Assembly: GCA_910585255.1 (NCBI GenBank)
Contig: CAJUEI010000054.1
Location: forward strand, 1 to 18,598
Direction: 5' to 3'
Source of the DNA: an uncultured Lachnospiraceae bacterium
Lineage (GTDB): Bacteria; Bacillota; Clostridia; Lachnospirales; Lachnospiraceae
Length of the DNA: 18,598 nt
Shown here: positions 1 through 7,719 of the stretch, one piece after another
Layout of the letters: each line of letters opens with the position of its first letter
How positions within the stretch are numbered: the first letter of the stretch is position 1
The notes under the pieces: model-generated
What the model was told of the DNA's origin: nothing
The model's input: the letters and a program-made list of their open reading frames with translations, nothing else
The model's database searches: none
Program-made: the position numbers and the translations under genes

Positions 1-652
1 CTGAAAATATCGCTGCGATTTTCCTTGCTAACCGAATAGAAACAATCGCCGCTGCTGCTATAATTATCAACATCACAGCTAAGATAAGATAGGTTTGATA
101 GGTCAATCTTTTCTGAACAGAATATCCCATCTCTTCATTTAAGTCCATTAATCCATCGGCTGCCTGTGTTACTTTATTCATTAACGGTTTTGCCGATGAA
201 TTCAACAGTTCCAATGATCCTTCATTGGCACTAGACTCCCCATACGCTGCCATCTCCTGCCTTACAGTACGATACTGCGGCAAATATTCATCAATTGTTC
301 GTATAAATTCTTTTTCTTCTTCTGTATTGCAATTATTTCTCATCTGTGCCAATGCATTATCGGTACTCACAGTAATGGCATCCAATTCACGCAATGTCTG
401 CTGCATAGTTTCTGCATCATCTAGCAGTAACAATTCTCTTACTAAAGTTGCCTCTTTATTTAAACAAGTAGTAAATCTTCCAATTTCTCCCTGAGAAAAT
501 CCATTGTTTACCAATGCCTTGCTATAACTGCTGTTTGTAAATAATAATACGAAAATTCCTAGTACTCCTGATATACTTGCCATCAAAACAGTTAAGATAA
601 AGCAAGTCCTTAATTTCTTTTCAACATACATATTTTTAATTTTTTCAAACAT
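1..652 (-). CDS. Methyl-accepting chemotaxis protein, N-terminal sensor half (runs off left edge)
   Basis: Only about 217 N-terminal residues are in the window. I translated the minus strand by hand. The protein starts MFEKIKNMYVEKKLR, then has a first membrane segment (about residues 17-38), a helical extracellular domain of about 150 residues, and a second membrane segment (about 190-208) followed by RLARKIAAI. Two membrane helices around a four-helix-bundle-sized domain is the layout of 4HB_MCP-type chemoreceptors. The HAMP and signalling domains would lie beyond base 1 and cannot be seen. I chose the ATG at 650-652 because AAGGAGG lies about 11 bases upstream; the out-of-frame ATG at 658-660 sits too close to that site. 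A sensor histidine kinase or other 4HB protein remains possible because the output domain is missing. No ligand can be inferred. Confidence 0.72.
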   Translation of the reverse strand, partial: MFEKIKNMYVEKKLRTCFILTVLMASISGVLGIFVLLFTNSSYSKALVNNGFSQGEIGRFTTCLNKEATLVRELLLLDDAETMQQTLRELDAITVSTDNALAQMRNNCNTEEEKEFIRTIDEYLPQYRTVRQEMAAYGESSANEGSLELLNSSAKPLMNKVTQAADGLMDLNEEMGYSVQKRLTYQTYLILAVMLIIIAAAAIVSIRLARKIAAIFS

Positions 653-725
653 ATGTGCATGTCCCTCCTTATCCTTCCTCCTTGGAATAACACAATTTTC
701 TTCTCTACTTAGCAAAGCAATATCT

Positions 726-754
726 TTATTTTTGATACGATATCCAACTGTCAA
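726..754 (-). promoter_or_regulatory. Possible promoter for the chemoreceptor gene
   Basis: On the minus strand a perfect TTGACA (749-754) is followed 17 bases later by AAATAA (726-731), about 75 bases upstream of the receptor start. The -35 matches consensus and the -10 is poor. A CCCGGG palindrome lies just upstream. I saw no SigD-type (TAAA/GCCGATAA) flagellar promoter and no recognisable c-di-GMP riboswitch core in this 230-base leader. Confidence 0.25.
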
Positions 755-861
755 GGTTCCCGGGTTTTCATTCTATAAAGACTCATATGTTTTAAGTATA
801 ACACCTAAATTAAGAAAATACAACTTATTTTAAATTAAAGTAAAACTTCAATCTGATAACG

Positions 862-899
862 AGAGTGTAAATTTGAATTCAAATTTTATTCCACACTCT
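862..899 (-). terminator. Hairpin across the permease stop codon, possible terminator
   Basis: AGAGTGT (862-868) pairs with ACACTCT (893-899). Between them lies the perfect palindrome AAATTTGAATTCAAATTT (869-886). The hairpin covers the last codons of the FtsX-type permease. It lacks a clear run of T on the minus strand, so it may be an atypical terminator or an mRNA-end stabiliser. Confidence 0.3.
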
Positions 900-3800
900 T
901 TAATGCCTCCACTGGATCGACTTTATCTAATGTTCGATTAGTAATCAGATCTACCAAAAGTGCAAAGGCAAAAGAAATCAATGCAGCTATTCCATAACTA
1001 ATCGAATGAATTGATACAGCAAAATAAATAGAAGGCAGCCGCAGCACCCAAGTCAAGCAGTGTCCTAATACATCCCCTAACGGCAATCCACACAAAATAC
1101 CAATTCCCGTTAAAATCAGGGTTTCTTTATTAACATATAGATGTACTTCCCGATCATAAAATCCAAGTACTTTTATTGTCGCCAATTCCCTAACTCGTTC
1201 TGATATATTGGTAGCTGAAAGTGTAAATAATACCACAAATGCCAAACCTGCAGCCAAAAAAATAATCACATATACTATCATATTCATAAGAACAAACGCT
1301 TTTGAAAAGTCTCTTCTCAACTCTTCTGTACTGACGGAAGAGAGAATCTCTTCTTTATGCCCTAACTCCTCTGCAAATGCCAAATGGTCTGTACAGGTTT
1401 CTGATAACTGAATTAAAGCACCATTTGGCTCATAAATACCAAATAATTCTTCATATGCTGTCTGTGTCATATAAATGGTATTTCCCAAATAGTTTCTTAC
1501 TATTTCTGCTGCTCTACTCTCTTTCTGTACCAATTTAAGATTTTGTAAAAAAACCGTTTCATTTTTATCTAAATGCAGTAATTCTGCTGCATTTTGCGTG
1601 ATGTAAATACCATTATCTTCTAATTCTACTGTTTCCCCCTGTGTATTTTCTAAATAAATATAATTTTGAAATACTGCACCCTGTGGAACGACAATTAATT
1701 GTATTTTCTGTTCTTTTCCTTCCTGATTTTTTAACTTTATAGAATCAATCTGCACATTTAAGAAATCGGCTATATCCTCCTCTTCTTTTAAATAAGAAAG
1801 TAATGCTGCATTCTCTTCTGAAGAAACAGCCGCAATTAAATCATAGCGATATACATGCTGATACTGACGCGGCATAAGATCCGTTACGGTATCCTTAATT
1901 GCAAAACCGCAGAGAATCAATGCCGTACATCCCATAATTCCCGATACTGTCATAATAAATCGTTTTTTATAACGAAATAAATTTCGTGCCGTTACTTTAT
2001 TTAAAAAAGATAAACGATTCCATAAAGGTGTAATCCGCTCTAAGATTATTCTTGAACCAGACTGCGGAGCTTTTGCACGCATTAAGACTGCAGGCATCTG
2101 TTTTAATTCAGCATAGCAGGCATATCCTGTTGCTCCTGCCACTCCCGCCAAAAACAGCAGGATTCCCCCCAATCCATACCAATAGTCAAATTTCAGTAGA
2201 TAGCCGGGCAATAAATACATAATCCGAAAGAAAATAAAAATTATTTCCGGCAAAACGATAAATCCGCCTAGATCCCCTACTATTCCTCCTAAGAAACTGG
2301 CAGCTAACGCATAGACTAAATATTTTCTTCGAATTTCTCTATCTGTAAATCCAAGTGCTTTATAGGTTCCAATTAAACCTCGATCTTCTTCAATCATACG
2401 GGTAATTGTTGTTAAACTAATCAGAACCGCTACAATCAGAAAAATAACTGGAAACGCATTTCCTATTGCTTCAATACAGTCTGCATCACTTTCAATATTG
2501 GCATAACCGCTTAAAGAACCTCTCTCTTGTACATACCATTGTGCCTTATTAATCTCTGCAATTTCTTTTCGTGCTTTTTCTAACTCTTGTTCTGCTTCCC
2601 CCCGTTTTTCTTGATATTCCTGCCATCCCTCTTCCCACTCCTGTGTTCCTTCTAAAAGTTCCTGTTCCGCTTCTTTTAACTGCTGTTCTCCCTCCTGCAG
2701 CTGTTCTTTTACTTCTTGTTCCTTTTGAGCTAATTCTGTTCTTCCCTCTTCTAACTTGGTACGATTTCTCCGCAATTCTGCCTGTCCGCTTTCTAATTGT
2801 GTTCTTGCATTATATAATTCTGTTTCCTGTTCCGCAATCTGCTGCCATGCCGCCTGAAATTGTGCGTCCGTCTCTGCCTGCTGTCGGTTGACTTCTTCTA
2901 ATTGTGCAGAAAGCTGCTGCAGCTGTGCCTGTAATTCCGACAAAGAAGGGATCGCATCTGGTATCTCTGACTGTAAAACATTCTCTTGTAACTGTGGGGA
3001 TTGGGAAGAGGAAAACTGAGCCATCATACTTTCTATTTGTGCAATTCCTTCCTCTAACTGTGTACGTGCACTTTCTAGCTGTATATTGGCTTCCGTCTGC
3101 TGATTAGTCAAATCTTCTTTTGCCTGTGCAAGCTGCTGCTCTCCTTCTAATACTTGTTGTTCAGCTGCTGTCAGATCATTTTCGGCTATTCTTAATTGCC
3201 GAAATCCATCTTCTATCTCTATTTTTGCCTTAGAAAGTTCTTCCTCTGCCTGCTGTTGGTTTTCTTCTAGTTCTCTTTTTCCCTCTTCTAGCTGTTCTCT
3301 TCCATCTAAAAGCTCCTGTTCTGCATCGGATAACTCTTTCTCTGCTTTAGAAAGTTCTTCTTCTATCTCCCGTTCAGCCCGAGAAAGTTCCTGATTTGCT
3401 TCTTCTAAAATAAAATCATAACGTGCCTGTTCCCGTACTGCTTTTATCTGCTCTTCAATAGATTGTACTACTTGTTTGACAGCCCTTTCATATGCATCCG
3501 AATAGCAAAGAAGCTCCATACCATCGGTTAATTTTAAATATGCTGCTGTATAAATATCACTTTCCACTGCTTCCGGCAATACAAAAAATGTATAATCCGC
3601 AGTAGGAGAGGAACGAAATGCAACGCTTCCGTTTGGATTGTTGATATCCATTACATCAGTAACAATTCCGCTGATCTGATATTCTGTTATAAGAAAATTT
3701 TGTTTTTCTTCTTTCTCAATTGAAATTTCTTTTCCTTCTTTTTTCTCTGTTTCTTCTGTTTCTTTCTCTGTTTCTTCTATTTCTTTTTCTGTCTTTTCTA

Positions 3801-4263
3801 TTGTTTCTTCTATTATTAAAATATCTCCGATTTTCTTACCTGTATCTTGAATATATTTTTCTGTTACTGCAATTTCATTTGCCTTTTGAGGAAAAGTTCC
3901 TTCTATTATAAAAGGAATATTCATTCCTTTTTCACTTAATACTTTTACTTCTGCACTTTGACGTCTTTCCTTATATTCTGTATGAACAATTTCGCTATAT
4001 GCACCTTCTGCCAGTGCAACACCTTCCACCTGCTGTAATGCCAGTATATCTTCTTCTGTTAAACCTAATGTAGAAACTACACTGATATCAAAAAGTCCCT
4101 GTTTATCAAAAAAAGCATCTGCAGAATAGCGTAAATCCACACAGCCGGCTTTAATTCCGGTCAATGTTGTCACACCTAATGCCGTAATTAACAAAATAGA
4201 AAAAAAACGTTTTTTCCCTTTCCAAATAGAACGCCAGATATCTTTATTATATACTTTTTTCAT
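886..4263 (-). CDS. FtsX/MacB-type ABC transporter permease with long extracellular coiled coil
   Basis: This 1125-residue protein is the permease of an ABC system of the MacB/LolCDE/FtsX superfamily, which typically couples ATP hydrolysis to extracellular work rather than simple solute import. Residues 19-37 form the first membrane helix. An extracellular region follows, with an acidic low-complexity stretch (about 152-187) and a Glu/Gln-rich coiled coil (about 260-575, repeated QLEEG and ELSKAE-like units). A first FtsX domain has helices near 603-623, 649-672 and 696-716. A second half has helices near 768-788, 992-1016, 1045-1070 and 1090-1108 around a second extracellular domain. Both halves carry the cytoplasmic coupling motif (EEDRGLIGTYKALGF; ERVRELATIKVLGF). 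The ribosome site GAAAGG is about 13 bases from the ATG. The partner ATPase lies directly upstream, separated by repeat R1. The substrate is unknown. Such proteins are often annotated only as FtsX-like permeases. Confidence 0.92.
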   Translation of the reverse strand: MKKVYNKDIWRSIWKGKKRFFSILLITALGVTTLTGIKAGCVDLRYSADAFFDKQGLFDISVVSTLGLTEEDILALQQVEGVALAEGAYSEIVHTEYKERRQSAEVKVLSEKGMNIPFIIEGTFPQKANEIAVTEKYIQDTGKKIGDILIIEETIEKTEKEIEETEKETEETEKKEGKEISIEKEEKQNFLITEYQISGIVTDVMDINNPNGSVAFRSSPTADYTFFVLPEAVESDIYTAAYLKLTDGMELLCYSDAYERAVKQVVQSIEEQIKAVREQARYDFILEEANQELSRAEREIEEELSKAEKELSDAEQELLDGREQLEEGKRELEENQQQAEEELSKAKIEIEDGFRQLRIAENDLTAAEQQVLEGEQQLAQAKEDLTNQQTEANIQLESARTQLEEGIAQIESMMAQFSSSQSPQLQENVLQSEIPDAIPSLSELQAQLQQLSAQLEEVNRQQAETDAQFQAAWQQIAEQETELYNARTQLESGQAELRRNRTKLEEGRTELAQKEQEVKEQLQEGEQQLKEAEQELLEGTQEWEEGWQEYQEKRGEAEQELEKARKEIAEINKAQWYVQERGSLSGYANIESDADCIEAIGNAFPVIFLIVAVLISLTTITRMIEEDRGLIGTYKALGFTDREIRRKYLVYALAASFLGGIVGDLGGFIVLPEIIFIFFRIMYLLPGYLLKFDYWYGLGGILLFLAGVAGATGYACYAELKQMPAVLMRAKAPQSGSRIILERITPLWNRLSFLNKVTARNLFRYKKRFIMTVSGIMGCTALILCGFAIKDTVTDLMPRQYQHVYRYDLIAAVSSEENAALLSYLKEEEDIADFLNVQIDSIKLKNQEGKEQKIQLIVVPQGAVFQNYIYLENTQGETVELEDNGIYITQNAAELLHLDKNETVFLQNLKLVQKESRAAEIVRNYLGNTIYMTQTAYEELFGIYEPNGALIQLSETCTDHLAFAEELGHKEEILSSVSTEELRRDFSKAFVLMNMIVYVIIFLAAGLAFVVLFTLSATNISERVRELATIKVLGFYDREVHLYVNKETLILTGIGILCGLPLGDVLGHCLTWVLRLPSIYFAVSIHSISYGIAALISFAFALLVDLITNRTLDKVDPVEALKSVE

Positions 4264-4330
4264 TTTTTGTGTTGAACCTTTCTTCTGCTAATTTTTATTT
4301 ACCTTGATTTATTTTTATTTTTCGATTTAT

Positions 4331-4447
4331 TTTAACCTATCAAGGAAGTCCCCCGTTTCTAAGCCGTAAAGGCGAAAGCGATGGGTTGGGAGATTTCCTT
4401 GTGTCAGGTGGGGTACAAGTCCCATCTGACAAGCTGCGATAGCAGCA
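4331..4447 (+). repeat. Structured intergenic repeat R1 (modules A+B+C)
   Basis: First of four related copies. It starts TTTAACCT. Module A is a long hairpin: CAAGGAAGTC (4341-4350) pairs with GATTTCCTTG (4392-4401), enclosing a TTCTAAGCCG ... AAGGCGAAAGCG ... TGGGTTGGG core. Module B is a second hairpin, TGTCAG (4402-4407) with CTGACA (4426-4431), extended by TGGG/CCCA. Module C is GCTGC (4433-4437) with GCAGC (4442-4446). It lies between the ABC ATPase and its permease, so it would be in their shared mRNA in antisense orientation. The module A core resembles IS200/IS605 right-end hairpins, from memory only. Confidence 0.85.
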
Positions 4448-4488
4448 TAGAAGTTTCTATCTACTAAGGATCTCTAGGAAGTATTTTG

Positions 4489-5190
4489 TTACCATTCTAT
4501 ATCCGCAATTGGAGTCGGATGTTCATTTCTAATAATTTCTGTTACTTTTCCGCTTTTAAAGCGAATTAATCGATCTGCCATAGGGGCTAATGCGGAATTA
4601 TGGGTAATTAATAAAACCGTTATCATTTCCTTGCGGCAGGTATCCTGAAGAAGCTGCAGGATCTGTTTTCCTGTATTATAATCTAATGCTCCGGTCGGCT
4701 CATCACATAAAAGCAATTTGGGATTTTTTGCAATTGCTCTTGCAATAGAAACACGCTGCTGCTCTCCGCCGGATAACTGTGCTGGAAAATTGTTCTTTCT
4801 TTCTGAAAGTCCCACTTTATCTAATGTCTCCGCTGCATCTAAAGAATTTTTACAAATCTGTGCTGCTAATTCTACATTTTCTAATGCCGTTAAATTTGGA
4901 ACTAAATTGTAAAATTGAAAAACAAATCCAATATCCGTTCTTCGATACCCAACTAACTGTTTTTTATCATATTTCGTAATATCATTGCCATCTACTAGAA
5001 TCTGTCCTGCAGTCGGTATATCCATTCCTCCTAAAATATTTAATGCAGTGGTTTTACCAGCACCAGAAGAACCTAATATTACGGCAAGTTCTCCTTTTTC
5101 TACTTGAAAATTTGCATCATCTAACGCTTTTATCCCGTTTTCTCCGTTTTTATATTCTTTGATAATATGATTAAATTCAATATACGCCAT
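4489..5190 (-). CDS. ABC transporter ATP-binding protein, MacB/LolD type
   Basis: This 233-residue cytoplasmic ATPase should power the FtsX-type permease encoded next downstream. It carries Walker A GSSGAGKT (40-47), the Q-loop Gln92, the signature LSGGEQQR (139-146), Walker B LLLCDEPTGALD (Asp163, Glu164) and the switch His197. The CDEPTGALD form and overall length are typical of the LolD/MacB/FtsE-like group that pairs with FtsX-domain permeases, which fits the neighbour. AAGGAG lies about 9 bases before the ATG. The gene is flanked by direct copies of the same intergenic repeat: R2 upstream and R1 between it and the permease. The 225-base gap to the permease is larger than usual for this gene pair and is mostly explained by R1. 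Confidence 0.95.
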   Translation of the reverse strand: MAYIEFNHIIKEYKNGENGIKALDDANFQVEKGELAVILGSSGAGKTTALNILGGMDIPTAGQILVDGNDITKYDKKQLVGYRRTDIGFVFQFYNLVPNLTALENVELAAQICKNSLDAAETLDKVGLSERKNNFPAQLSGGEQQRVSIARAIAKNPKLLLCDEPTGALDYNTGKQILQLLQDTCRKEMITVLLITHNSALAPMADRLIRFKSGKVTEIIRNEHPTPIADIEW

Positions 5191-5302
5191 ATTTATGTTC
5201 TCCTTGCTTTAGCTTATTCTATTTTTATAAATTTTTTGACTATTTAAACTATATTTCTTATGTTTATTTTTTAGGCTTTTTTAAATTCGCTTTACTTTTA
5301 TT

Positions 5303-5520
5303 TTTAACCTATCAAGGAAGTCTACTTCTAAGCCGTGAAGGCAAAAGCGATGGGTTGGGCGACTTCCTTGTGTCAGGTGAAGTGCAAGTCCCATCTGACA
5401 AGCTGCAATAGCAGCATAGGATTATGAGGAAGTAGTGGAGCGGATTCCCACTGAAAAGCTGTGATAGCAGCTATGAAGTTATGAGCAAGCAGCAAAGCGG
5501 ATTGCAAATATCCGATTTGA
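5303..5520 (+). repeat. Structured intergenic repeat R2 (longest copy, modules A+B+C+D'+C'+D)
   Basis: This is the most complete copy. Module A has a perfect 10-bp stem, CAAGGAAGTC (5313-5322) with GACTTCCTTG (5361-5370). Module B has TGTCAG (5371-5376) with CTGACA (5395-5400). Module C has GCTGC (5402-5406) with GCAGC (5411-5415). A diverged copy of module D follows (about 5420-5452), then a second C-like hairpin (AGCTG/CAGCT, about 5458-5473). A full module D ends in CGGAT (5498-5502) paired with ATCCG (5510-5514). Compared with R1, the base change in the A stem turns a G:T into a G:C pair, so pairing is kept. Confidence 0.87.
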
Positions 5521-5782
5521 CTATGCTTCTTTATTTTAAATTCTCTTCTTTTGTTTTCTTCTTTCCTTAATCTTAATTTTCATTTTATATTTTTATTTTT
5601 TACTTTTATTTTAGCTATATTTTTCCAATTTTTTCTTTTATTGTTTATTCATTTCCTATTTATTGCAATTTTTTTTAAATTTTTTATATCCTTTATTATA
5701 CTGTAATACAAAACAATTTATCAATCATTATTAATCAAAAAAACTTTTTAACAAAAAATTACAGTTTCCTATAAAGTAAGAA
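5521..5782. other. AT-rich intergenic stretch without a recognised gene
   Basis: Very AT-rich with long T and A runs. I see no convincing open reading frame, RNA gene or promoter here. Together with R2, the hairpin at 5783-5827 and the triplicated 16-mer, it makes up the 700-base gap between the amidase and the ABC ATPase. Confidence 0.6.
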
Positions 5783-5827
5783 ATACGGCTATCATTCTTG
5801 CTTTTTACAATAAAATGATAACCGTAT
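5783..5827. terminator. Strong hairpin downstream of the amidase, likely terminator
   Basis: ATACGG (5783-5788) and TATCATT (5790-5796) pair with AATGATA (5814-5820) and CCGTAT (5822-5827). This is a 13-bp stem with one C/A mismatch and a 17-base loop. On the minus strand, the direction of the amidase, the tail is TTCTTACTTTAT, which is moderately T-rich. On the plus strand the tail is a much stronger T-rich run, but no plus-strand gene precedes it. The best reading is the terminator of the amidase transcript, possibly bidirectional. Confidence 0.6.
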
Positions 5828-5835
5828 GTTTCTTT

Positions 5836-5883
5836 ATTTTTATTTTATTCTATTTTTATTTTATTCTATTTTTATTTTATTCT
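5836..5883. repeat. Three perfect tandem copies of a 16-bp AT-rich unit
   Basis: The unit ATTTTTATTTTATTCT occurs three times without a mismatch at 5836-5851, 5852-5867 and 5868-5883, just before the amidase stop codon. A simple slippage array in the 3' untranslated region is the likely explanation. Copy number is expected to vary between strains. Confidence 0.9.
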
Positions 5884-5890
5884 AAAATTT

Positions 5891-6778
5891 TTAATCGATA
5901 ACCGCTTCTTGTACTGTCTCTTCTTCTGATACTTCTTTCTCTATTAGCCCAAGTGCTTCCGCAATTCCTTGAGCGTCTGCTTTTGCAAGTAATTCTAATT
6001 CTTCCTCTGTTGCAAGATAGGCACGATAATCCTCTTCATTACTTAAATAAGCATGTTCTATAATAATAGAAGGAATTCCTGCTTCTGTTCCATATCGAAG
6101 TAATGCATAGTAGTCTGAAATACTTCCGTCTGGATAATAAGAAGTACTCCTTGCTCCTCCCTCTGGACTATATGGACGTCTTACCAAACCATAACTGCTG
6201 TCTGCCCCAAGTTCATTGCCTAAGGAAAGTCCAAGATTTTGCAGTTTTGCAACAATAGACAGTCCCAAACTTCCAGTGGCTTCATAGAGATCTGGTACCT
6301 GTGTCTTCTGAGGCTGGTAATGACTTGCCGATGCTAAAACCATACATCCCTTTGGTTTTAATTCGGGATTGCCTGCTGCATTATTATGTATAGAAATCAA
6401 ATAATTGGCATCTTGATTAGCAGCAATCTGTGCCCGTTCTTTTAATCCTACTGTAATATCTTCCCTTCTGGTCATTACCACCTCTAAATTTTCATATTTC
6501 TGCAACTCCTGCTCCAATTTTAGGGCTATCTGTAAATTTAAGTCTTTTTCATAAACAACAATTTCATCATAAGTATAGGTTGCACCATCCGTTTCTCCTC
6601 CATGTCCCGGATCAAGACAAATAATCGTTTTTTTCACATCGGTACTGCTGTCAGCTTGTACTTTTTTTAAAGGTATAATTGATGTTACTAATAACATACA
6701 AGAAACGGCAACCGATAGTGTTGTTCTCCAAATTATTCCTTTTTGTGTTTCTTTTTTCTGTCTTATGTCCTTTTTCAT
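5891..6778 (-). CDS. Secreted N-acetylmuramoyl-L-alanine amidase (Amidase_3, CwlD-like)
   Basis: This 295-residue protein should be a zinc enzyme that cuts the amide bond between muramic acid and the peptide stem of peptidoglycan outside the cell. It has a positively charged N-terminus and a hydrophobic signal or anchor (about 16-36). The Amidase_3 motifs follow in order: LDPGHGG with zinc ligand His59, Glu77 in the VYEKDLNL helix, SIHNNA with His131, and the catalytic Glu241 in IIIEHAYLSN. The family's usual TRxxD motif is seen as MTRREDITVGLKERA. There is no SH3, LysM or choline-binding repeat, so wall targeting is not encoded in the protein. The C-terminal tail is acidic (KEVSEEETVQEAVID). 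AAAGGA lies about 8 bases before the ATG. It is 68 bases downstream of the Rpn-family gene, so co-transcription is possible but not shown. Confidence 0.94.
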   Translation of the reverse strand: MKKDIRQKKETQKGIIWRTTLSVAVSCMLLVTSIIPLKKVQADSSTDVKKTIICLDPGHGGETDGATYTYDEIVVYEKDLNLQIALKLEQELQKYENLEVVMTRREDITVGLKERAQIAANQDANYLISIHNNAAGNPELKPKGCMVLASASHYQPQKTQVPDLYEATGSLGLSIVAKLQNLGLSLGNELGADSSYGLVRRPYSPEGGARSTSYYPDGSISDYYALLRYGTEAGIPSIIIEHAYLSNEEDYRAYLATEEELELLAKADAQGIAEALGLIEKEVSEEETVQEAVID

Positions 6779-6846
6779 ACGTTATTCCTTTCTCTATTGT
6801 CTCAAATAAAATTTCTGATAAAAAATTTTTTAAAGTTTTATTCATG

Positions 6847-7719
6847 TTAATGTAAAAATTTTTCTGCTTCTTCTTTGGACAACTGAAACTTTTCCTGAAT
6901 CTTTTGAAGAATGACTTCATCTGAAATAGCAAAATCCCGCAAAGTAGATACTAATTGTTGAATTCCTTCTTTTCTACCTTCTTTTCTACCTTCTTTTCTG
7001 CCTTCTTTTCTACCCTCTTTTCTACCTTCTTTTCTGCCTTTTTCAATATTTTCTTGATCACGCATCAATAATGTCATAAATTCCAACCTCCAGTTCCGAT
7101 TTTTTTTTGCTTTCTCTACTGCTTCCTCCAGCCTCTGTACAAAAGCATCATTCGATTTCTTTCCAGCTACATAATCTAAAAAAGCTCGCAGTTTCTCAGT
7201 TCCATCCTCTTTTGTACCAGCCGCATTTAAGAAAATTTTTGCTGTATCATCTTTTAACGAAATTTCTTTATCTTCTTTACAAATGTTCTCAAATGTATAA
7301 ATATGACGTCCTTTTCCAAAAGGATCAAAGGGACAAATAAATATAATAAAACTTGGTTTTAATTTATTGTAGTGTTCCCCTTTATCAATCATCTGTAAAT
7401 CAATCATACTTTGATAGTAACGAGTTCGCTTGGGAAGTTCTTTTGTGTTAATCACCTGCATCTCAATATCATAAACGCTTCCTGTTGTATCTTTCACATA
7501 TACATCCAACCGAATACTTTTTGCATCTAAATGAAGGCTAATCGTTTTCTGTAACTCTGGATATTCAATTCGATCAATTTGTAATTGTGGAAGAATACAT
7601 TGGAGTAGTTCCTTACATAGGTCTGCATCCTGCATAACTTTTCCGAAAAGAAAATCATTTGAAATACCTATTTCTTCCCAAATGGTTTGAAATTTTTTGT
7701 TTTCTGTTGTATGTTCCAT
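6847..7719 (-). CDS. Rpn/PDDEXK_2 family nuclease-like protein with GRKE tandem repeat
   Basis: This 290-residue protein belongs to the Rpn/PD-(D/E)XK 'transposase' family, whose studied members are DNA endonucleases that promote RecA-independent recombination. The family hallmark is the N-terminal nuclease domain: SNDFLFGKVM (20-29), Asp72 in RLDVYV, Glu86 and Gln88 in YDIEMQV, then RTRYYQSMID (98-107) and FIIFICPFDPF. The Glu-x-Gln form replaces the classical Glu-x-Lys, as is common in this family. A Lys/Arg/Glu-rich linker with six GRKE units follows (about 228-251) and leads into a short C-terminal helical region. The Shine-Dalgarno AGGAG abuts the ATG with no spacer, but AAAGGA about 11 bases upstream could serve. 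No transposon ends were seen around it. DNA binding and cleavage here are family inference. Confidence 0.9.
   Translation of the reverse strand: MEHTTENKKFQTIWEEIGISNDFLFGKVMQDADLCKELLQCILPQLQIDRIEYPELQKTISLHLDAKSIRLDVYVKDTTGSVYDIEMQVINTKELPKRTRYYQSMIDLQMIDKGEHYNKLKPSFIIFICPFDPFGKGRHIYTFENICKEDKEISLKDDTAKIFLNAAGTKEDGTEKLRAFLDYVAGKKSNDAFVQRLEEAVEKAKKNRNWRLEFMTLLMRDQENIEKGRKEGRKEGRKEGRKEGRKEGRKEGIQQLVSTLRDFAISDEVILQKIQEKFQLSKEEAEKFLH
6965..7036. repeat. Six tandem 12-bp units inside the Rpn-family gene
   Basis: Units of CCTTCTTTTCTA or one-base variants run without gaps at 6965, 6977, 6989, 7001, 7013 and 7025. Each encodes Gly-Arg-Lys-Glu on the minus strand. Because the unit is a multiple of three, gain or loss keeps the frame and changes only linker length. 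Confidence 0.95.

Noticed and set aside
653..885. c-di-GMP riboswitch in the leader of the chemoreceptor gene
   Set aside because: I looked for the GEMM-I and GEMM-II conserved cores and found none; only a possible promoter and the ribosome site are visible.
2571..3107. Hydrophobic plus-strand open frames opposite the permease coiled coil
   Set aside because: They are the antisense reading of Glu/Gln-rich codons, which gives Leu/Phe/Pro-rich chance peptides.
4331..5520. Group II intron or retron RNA
   Set aside because: There is no domain V-like AGCCG...GAAAG...CGGTT arrangement with a 5' GTGCG start, and no reverse transcriptase gene in the window.
6651..6932. A 93-codon minus-strand open frame across the amidase start and the Rpn-gene end
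   Set aside because: It overlaps two well-supported genes in another frame and has no recognisable domain.
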